NCBI GenBank assembly: GCA_964554365.1
Contig: CAZKOJ010000020.1
Location: forward strand, 1 to 36,556
DNA: 36,556 bases
Origin: Clostridium_AM sp964554365
Lineage (GTDB): Bacteria; Bacillota; Clostridia; Clostridiales; Clostridiaceae
Direction: 5' to 3'
A program made the position numbers and the translations under genes. The notes under the pieces were generated by a model that worked only from the letters and a program-made list of their open reading frames with translations, did no database searches and was not told the DNA's origin. Below are positions 33,617-36,556 of the stretch, piece by piece (the stretch's first letter is position 1; each line of letters begins with the position of its first letter).

Positions 33617-35482
33617 TTAATTTGACATTGAATATATATCAGAAAATTCTATATTTATCCTATCTACATTAGTTTCAAAAAGAACTTTATCTACATAATC
33701 TTCATCCTTAACCAATTCTACAGGTAATACTATTGAAAATTCACTACCTTTTCCTTCTTTACTTACAACACTTATTTTACCGCCATGGATTTCAGTAAAT
33801 GATTTCACCAAATATAACCCTATTCCAGTTCCTTCGCATTGTCTGGAAAGTGAGTGATTTGCTTGTCCAAAACGTTCAAATATAACATCAAGTTTATTTT
33901 TTGGAATACCTTCTCCTTCATCTTTTACTGTAATAACAACAGTTGATTCTTTATCTATTAAATTAACATATATGCACCCGTTAGAATTACTATATTTAAA
34001 AGCGTTGGATATTAAATTTAACATTATACGTTCTATCTTATCATAATCAAAAGCCATAATTTTTTCTTCAACATTTGTATCAAAAATAAGCTCTATATCC
34101 TTACTTTTTACATAAGATGCCACTGATTGAGTAATTTCTTCTACAACACTTACTATATTACCATTTTTTTTATTAAGTTTAATGAATCCATAATCCAATT
34201 TAGTTATATCTAGAAGATTATTTATTAATCTAATCATTCTCAGGCAATTTTGTTTCATTGTTTTCAAGTAGGATTTACACTTATCTATATTGTCTAGTTT
34301 ATCATTATCCAAATACATATTTATAGTTTGAATAGCAGCATAAATAACATTAACAGGTGTTTTAAGTTCATGAGACATATTAGTAAAAAAGTCCGTTATA
34401 AGAGTATTAAATTCTCTAGTTTCATTAAGTAATTTTAAATTTTTTTCTACATCATGCTCTAAGGTTTCTACCTTTTTTTCTGAAGTTATATCAAGTAAAA
34501 ACGTTAATACTGAAGGTTTCCCTTGGTAAGTAAAAAAAGATGATGTATTACGTACTGGAATGAATTTACCTTTACAATTTAATATACCTTCTTCTTCTAT
34601 AACCTTTGAAAGTTTATTATTACTAATGTTTGAATACTTTGTTTCAACACTTGATCTAATATCTGCAGAATAGTAATTATAAAAGATTTTTCCATTTAAT
34701 TTCATTGCATTTTCATCGCTCAGTAATCTAGCCGCACTTTCATTGGCATATATGATTTTTCCTTCCTTGTGTACAATAATAGCATTTATGGAATTTTCAA
34801 ATAACATATCATAACAAATTTTATTTTTTAATAATAATGATTCCATATTTTGCCTCTGCTTATATTGCTCTTTCAGTTCAGTACTTAGTATATTCAGTGT
34901 TTCGTCCTTTTTTTTATTATTTTCCCCCTCCATATCCACATAGTACCCAAGAATCCATGCAATAAAAATAAATATCCCTGTCATTATTAAATCCTTCTGA
35001 AAATATAAATTAATCCCATCTTTTAGTGGGGCATATAACAAATCTGCTCCAAGTATAAAAAAGGAAGATAAAAGTGAAGTTATAATTCCATAACGATAAC
35101 CATATTGAATAACTACAGATATTATTAATAATAGAAATAAATATTTATATTCATTCTCATAAGTTGTAGATAAATATATTGGTAAAGAGATAATAAATAT
35201 AAAAAAAATATTTTCAAAGAGCCAGGAAATCCTAAATATATTTAATGGTTGTGATATTTTACGATTAATTATAAACCAAATCATATAACATATCCCAGTA
35301 ATACACAAAAAAAATGCTGTAGTATATAAATTAAATTGACCGTTATTTTTTATATTTAAATCAACCCAGTATTTAGGTAAGTTAATATATAGAATTATAC
35401 TAGTAAATACTATTATTGCAATTTTCACAACAGCTATCATGTCAGATAAACTATCTTCACATTTATTTGTAAAAGCCTTCAT
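33617..35482 (-). CDS. Six-TM PAS sensor histidine kinase in the agr-like locus
   Basis: Membrane kinase of 621 residues. Six hydrophobic helices (about 16-34, 55-74, 88-105, 112-128, 130-148, 164-180) form the N-terminal sensor, then a short coiled coil, a PAS domain (about 222-335), a second coiled coil and a HisKA domain with His371 in FFTNMSHELKTPVN. The ATPase domain has LNLISNAFKYS, VKDEGEGIPKNK, IFERFGQANHS and GTGIGLYLVKS. AgrC also has six helices, but belongs to the HPK10 class without PAS and without HELKTP, so this is not a standard AgrC. The start at 35482 has AAGGAGGT; an ATG six codons upstream overlaps that site. It follows agrD by about 115 nt on the same strand. Receptor function for the peptide is inferred. 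Confidence 0.88.
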   Translation of the reverse strand: MKAFTNKCEDSLSDMIAVVKIAIIVFTSIILYINLPKYWVDLNIKNNGQFNLYTTAFFLCITGICYMIWFIINRKISQPLNIFRISWLFENIFFIFIISLPIYLSTTYENEYKYLFLLLIISVVIQYGYRYGIITSLLSSFFILGADLLYAPLKDGINLYFQKDLIMTGIFIFIAWILGYYVDMEGENNKKKDETLNILSTELKEQYKQRQNMESLLLKNKICYDMLFENSINAIIVHKEGKIIYANESAARLLSDENAMKLNGKIFYNYYSADIRSSVETKYSNISNNKLSKVIEEEGILNCKGKFIPVRNTSSFFTYQGKPSVLTFLLDITSEKKVETLEHDVEKNLKLLNETREFNTLITDFFTNMSHELKTPVNVIYAAIQTINMYLDNDKLDNIDKCKSYLKTMKQNCLRMIRLINNLLDITKLDYGFIKLNKKNGNIVSVVEEITQSVASYVKSKDIELIFDTNVEEKIMAFDYDKIERIMLNLISNAFKYSNSNGCIYVNLIDKESTVVITVKDEGEGIPKNKLDVIFERFGQANHSLSRQCEGTGIGLYLVKSFTEIHGGKISVVSKEGKGSEFSIVLPVELVKDEDYVDKVLFETNVDRINIEFSDIYSMSN

Positions 35483-35523
35483 AAAGAAACCTCCTTGCAT
35501 TATAGATAAAAATGCTCAAATTA

Positions 35524-35566
35524 AAAGTAAAAATTGTCAATTAAATAAATTGATAATTTTTACTTT
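35524..35566 (-). terminator. Long AT-rich hairpin between agrD and the kinase gene
   Basis: 19-bp arms AAAGTAAAAATTGTCAATT / AATTGATAATTTTTACTTT with one imperfect pair and a 5-nt loop. It lies 32 nt past the agrD stop. It may act as a partial terminator or an RNA-stability element that lets agrBD be expressed more than the kinase. Confidence 0.5.
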
Positions 35567-35597
35567 CAATGTTGTTTGAACTAATTTTTTTTATGTT

Positions 35598-35732
35598 CTA
35601 TTTTCTTAAGCACTTAGGCTCTTCAGGTTGAAATGTATTCCAAGAACATGCGGATGCTGAAACTGAAAAGGCCATTTTTGTGCATACACATGATGTAAGT
35701 GTAACAACCAACTTCTTAATTTTACTTTTCAT
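35598..35732 (-). CDS. agrD: AgrD-like precursor of a cyclic autoinducer peptide
   Basis: A 44-residue peptide. The N-terminal part MKSKIKKLVVTLTSCVCTKM is an amphipathic, basic leader; the core is SASACSWNTFQPEEPKCLRK. It matches the clostridial AgrD plan: a cysteine (Cys29) opening a short ring, then QPEEPK, the acidic tail removed by AgrB. By alignment with the C. perfringens type (ring CLWFT, from memory), the ring here would be CSWNT, closed as a thiolactone between Cys29 and Thr33. Unusual: extra cysteines at 15, 17 and 41. The ATG lies one nt after the agrB stop codon, and its ribosome binding site GGAGGT is inside the end of agrB, so the two are tightly coupled. Confidence 0.9.
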   Translation of the reverse strand: MKSKIKKLVVTLTSCVCTKMAFSVSASACSWNTFQPEEPKCLRK

Positions 35733-35733
35733 A

Positions 35734-36393
35734 CTACTTACCTCCTTCAATTATATATTTCAAAACAAAGTCAACTTTGTTGAGAACGCTTATTCCACTT
35801 TTAGTAAGTGTACTAGTCTGCCATAGAACTCCAAGACTAATACTTTCTATAAATTTTATGTAATGTAATTCTAAATACTTTTTATTAAGTACATATAGAA
35901 CTATGATTATCAACGAAAAAATAAATACTACAATAATAGATTTTTTTTTAAATTCCTTTTTCATTTCAATATCAGTAATAGGTTTCTTAATACTGTCTAC
36001 AGGTGCATTTTTTACAACTATTATAAAAGCAAATGCTATACAAGCCATACTTATTAACATTACAATTGGCATATTAAGCTTGTAAAATATTTTATCAATA
36101 GCCATTCCTGCTGCTACTGCTAAAGTTGTTCCTATTATAATACAACGACTTGATGAAGAAGCATGTGCACCTCCTGAATATTTTCTTAAAATGCTAACAG
36201 TAATAGAAAATAACAATGCCTCATAAAGTACACCAAAGAACAAACTGACAATGATTACCCATAAAATAGCAAATATAATTTGAAATAAATTTATTGCACC
36301 ATATGTAATAATTTGTTCTTTATCTTCATCAACATTTAAAAATAATTTAGCATTTCTACCTATTTTAACTGCCATTCTTTCAGTTAAAGACAT
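35734..36393 (-). CDS. agrB: AgrB-like membrane peptidase that processes AgrD
   Basis: Integral membrane cysteine protease of 219 residues, about five to six helices. The catalytic pair is His77 in RKYSGGAHASS and Cys84 in SRCIIIG, the same spacing and numbering as in staphylococcal AgrB. AgrB cuts the C-terminal tail of AgrD and forms the thiolactone ring. The ATG at 36393 follows AGAAGGAAC; it overlaps the end of an upstream small gene by 10 nt. The order small membrane protein, agrB, agrD resembles that of C. perfringens. Very sure of the family; the product peptide is inferred from agrD. Confidence 0.94.
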   Translation of the reverse strand: MSLTERMAVKIGRNAKLFLNVDEDKEQIITYGAINLFQIIFAILWVIIVSLFFGVLYEALLFSITVSILRKYSGGAHASSSSRCIIIGTTLAVAAGMAIDKIFYKLNMPIVMLISMACIAFAFIIVVKNAPVDSIKKPITDIEMKKEFKKKSIIVVFIFSLIIIVLYVLNKKYLELHYIKFIESISLGVLWQTSTLTKSGISVLNKVDFVLKYIIEGGK

Positions 36394-36556
36394 GTTTTGT
36401 TCCTTCTTTCATATTTAATGAATAATTTCATTATTATGACAAATATCGATAGTATAGCTAAGGATGGTACCCCAAATACACATTTCATAACAGGATTTAA
36501 AAATTGACTGCTTGTATCAATTTTTAGTAAACTTAATATTATCATATTTAAGAATT
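36384..36556 (-). CDS. C-terminal part of a small membrane protein upstream of agrB (partial)
   Basis: The frame is open to the window edge and stops at 36384, 10 nt inside agrB. The visible 56 residues include FGVPSLAILSIFVIIMKLF, a likely transmembrane helix, then the basic tail IKYERRNKTCL. An ATG at 36545 would give 53 residues, but it has no ribosome binding site in the 11 bases visible upstream, so the true start is probably outside the window. The overlap with agrB indicates one operon. Function unknown; small conserved genes precede agrB in other clostridia. Confidence 0.6.
   Translation of the reverse strand, partial: FLNMIILSLLKIDTSSQFLNPVMKCVFGVPSLAILSIFVIIMKLFIKYERRNKTCL

Noticed and set aside
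1..36556. tRNA, rRNA, CRISPR array, insertion sequence or prophage
   Set aside because: No cloverleaf, rRNA core sequence, regularly spaced repeat, transposase or phage structural gene could be found by reading both strands.

Overview
The window looks like a chromosomal contig from a low-GC Gram-positive spore-former of the genus Clostridium in the broad sense. The supporting signs are the very AT-rich sequence, strong AGGAGG-type ribosome binding sites, TTG/GTG starts, RNase J, CWB2 cell-wall-binding repeats, a Clostridium-type agr locus and a Vga-like ABC-F gene. I see no rRNA, tRNA, CRISPR array, transposase or phage gene. The first ~280 bases do not belong: they encode a piece of RNA polymerase beta (rpoB) with richer base composition and non-clostridial residues, joined inside a permease gene. 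This is most simply an assembly chimera.

Layout. (1) 1-2380: foreign rpoB fragment, then a MacAB-like ABC exporter operon (adaptor, ATPase, truncated permease) on the minus strand. (2) 2546-4901: AraC-type regulator, VOC-fold protein and DUF3795 protein in one operon, then a bacteriohemerythrin. (3) 5063-8642: two-component system, then a divergent RodA/FtsW/SpoVE-family gene with a likely TTG start. (4) 8882-15689: RNase J, an orphan OppD-like ABC protein that has lost its ATP-binding motifs, and a LolD/FtsX-type ABC operon with two permeases. That operon is preceded by a palindromic operator overlapping a promoter. (5) 15805-21706: small hypothetical proteins, a MazG-like pyrophosphohydrolase, a PepV-type dipeptidase, a DMT permease and a MATE exporter. 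(6) 21827-26963: PAS-PAS-GGDEF-HD-GYP c-di-GMP protein, a minimal DEAD-box helicase, and a Vga-like ABC-F protein with an attenuator-like leader. (7) 27345-28886: CWB2-anchored M15 peptidase. (8) 29072-33391: promoter, cobalamin riboswitch with intrinsic terminator, then two secreted proteins. (9) 33617-36556: agr-like quorum-sensing locus.

Two modules stand out. In the cobalamin module, a B12 riboswitch precedes a secreted DUF4430 protein (the fold of the beta domain of intrinsic factor/transcobalamin) and a large secreted protein with a likely alpha/alpha-toroid (the fold of the other half of those carriers). Together they look like a split extracellular B12-capture system. In the agr module, AgrB is followed by a 44-codon AgrD with predicted ring residues CSWNT and then by a six-TM PAS histidine kinase of the ordinary HisKA class, not a standard AgrC. 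No AgrA-type regulator is present in the window.

Most genes are monocistronic or in short operons, often closed by symmetrical terminators that serve converging genes. All assignments come from reading the sequence; no database searches or folding programs were run.
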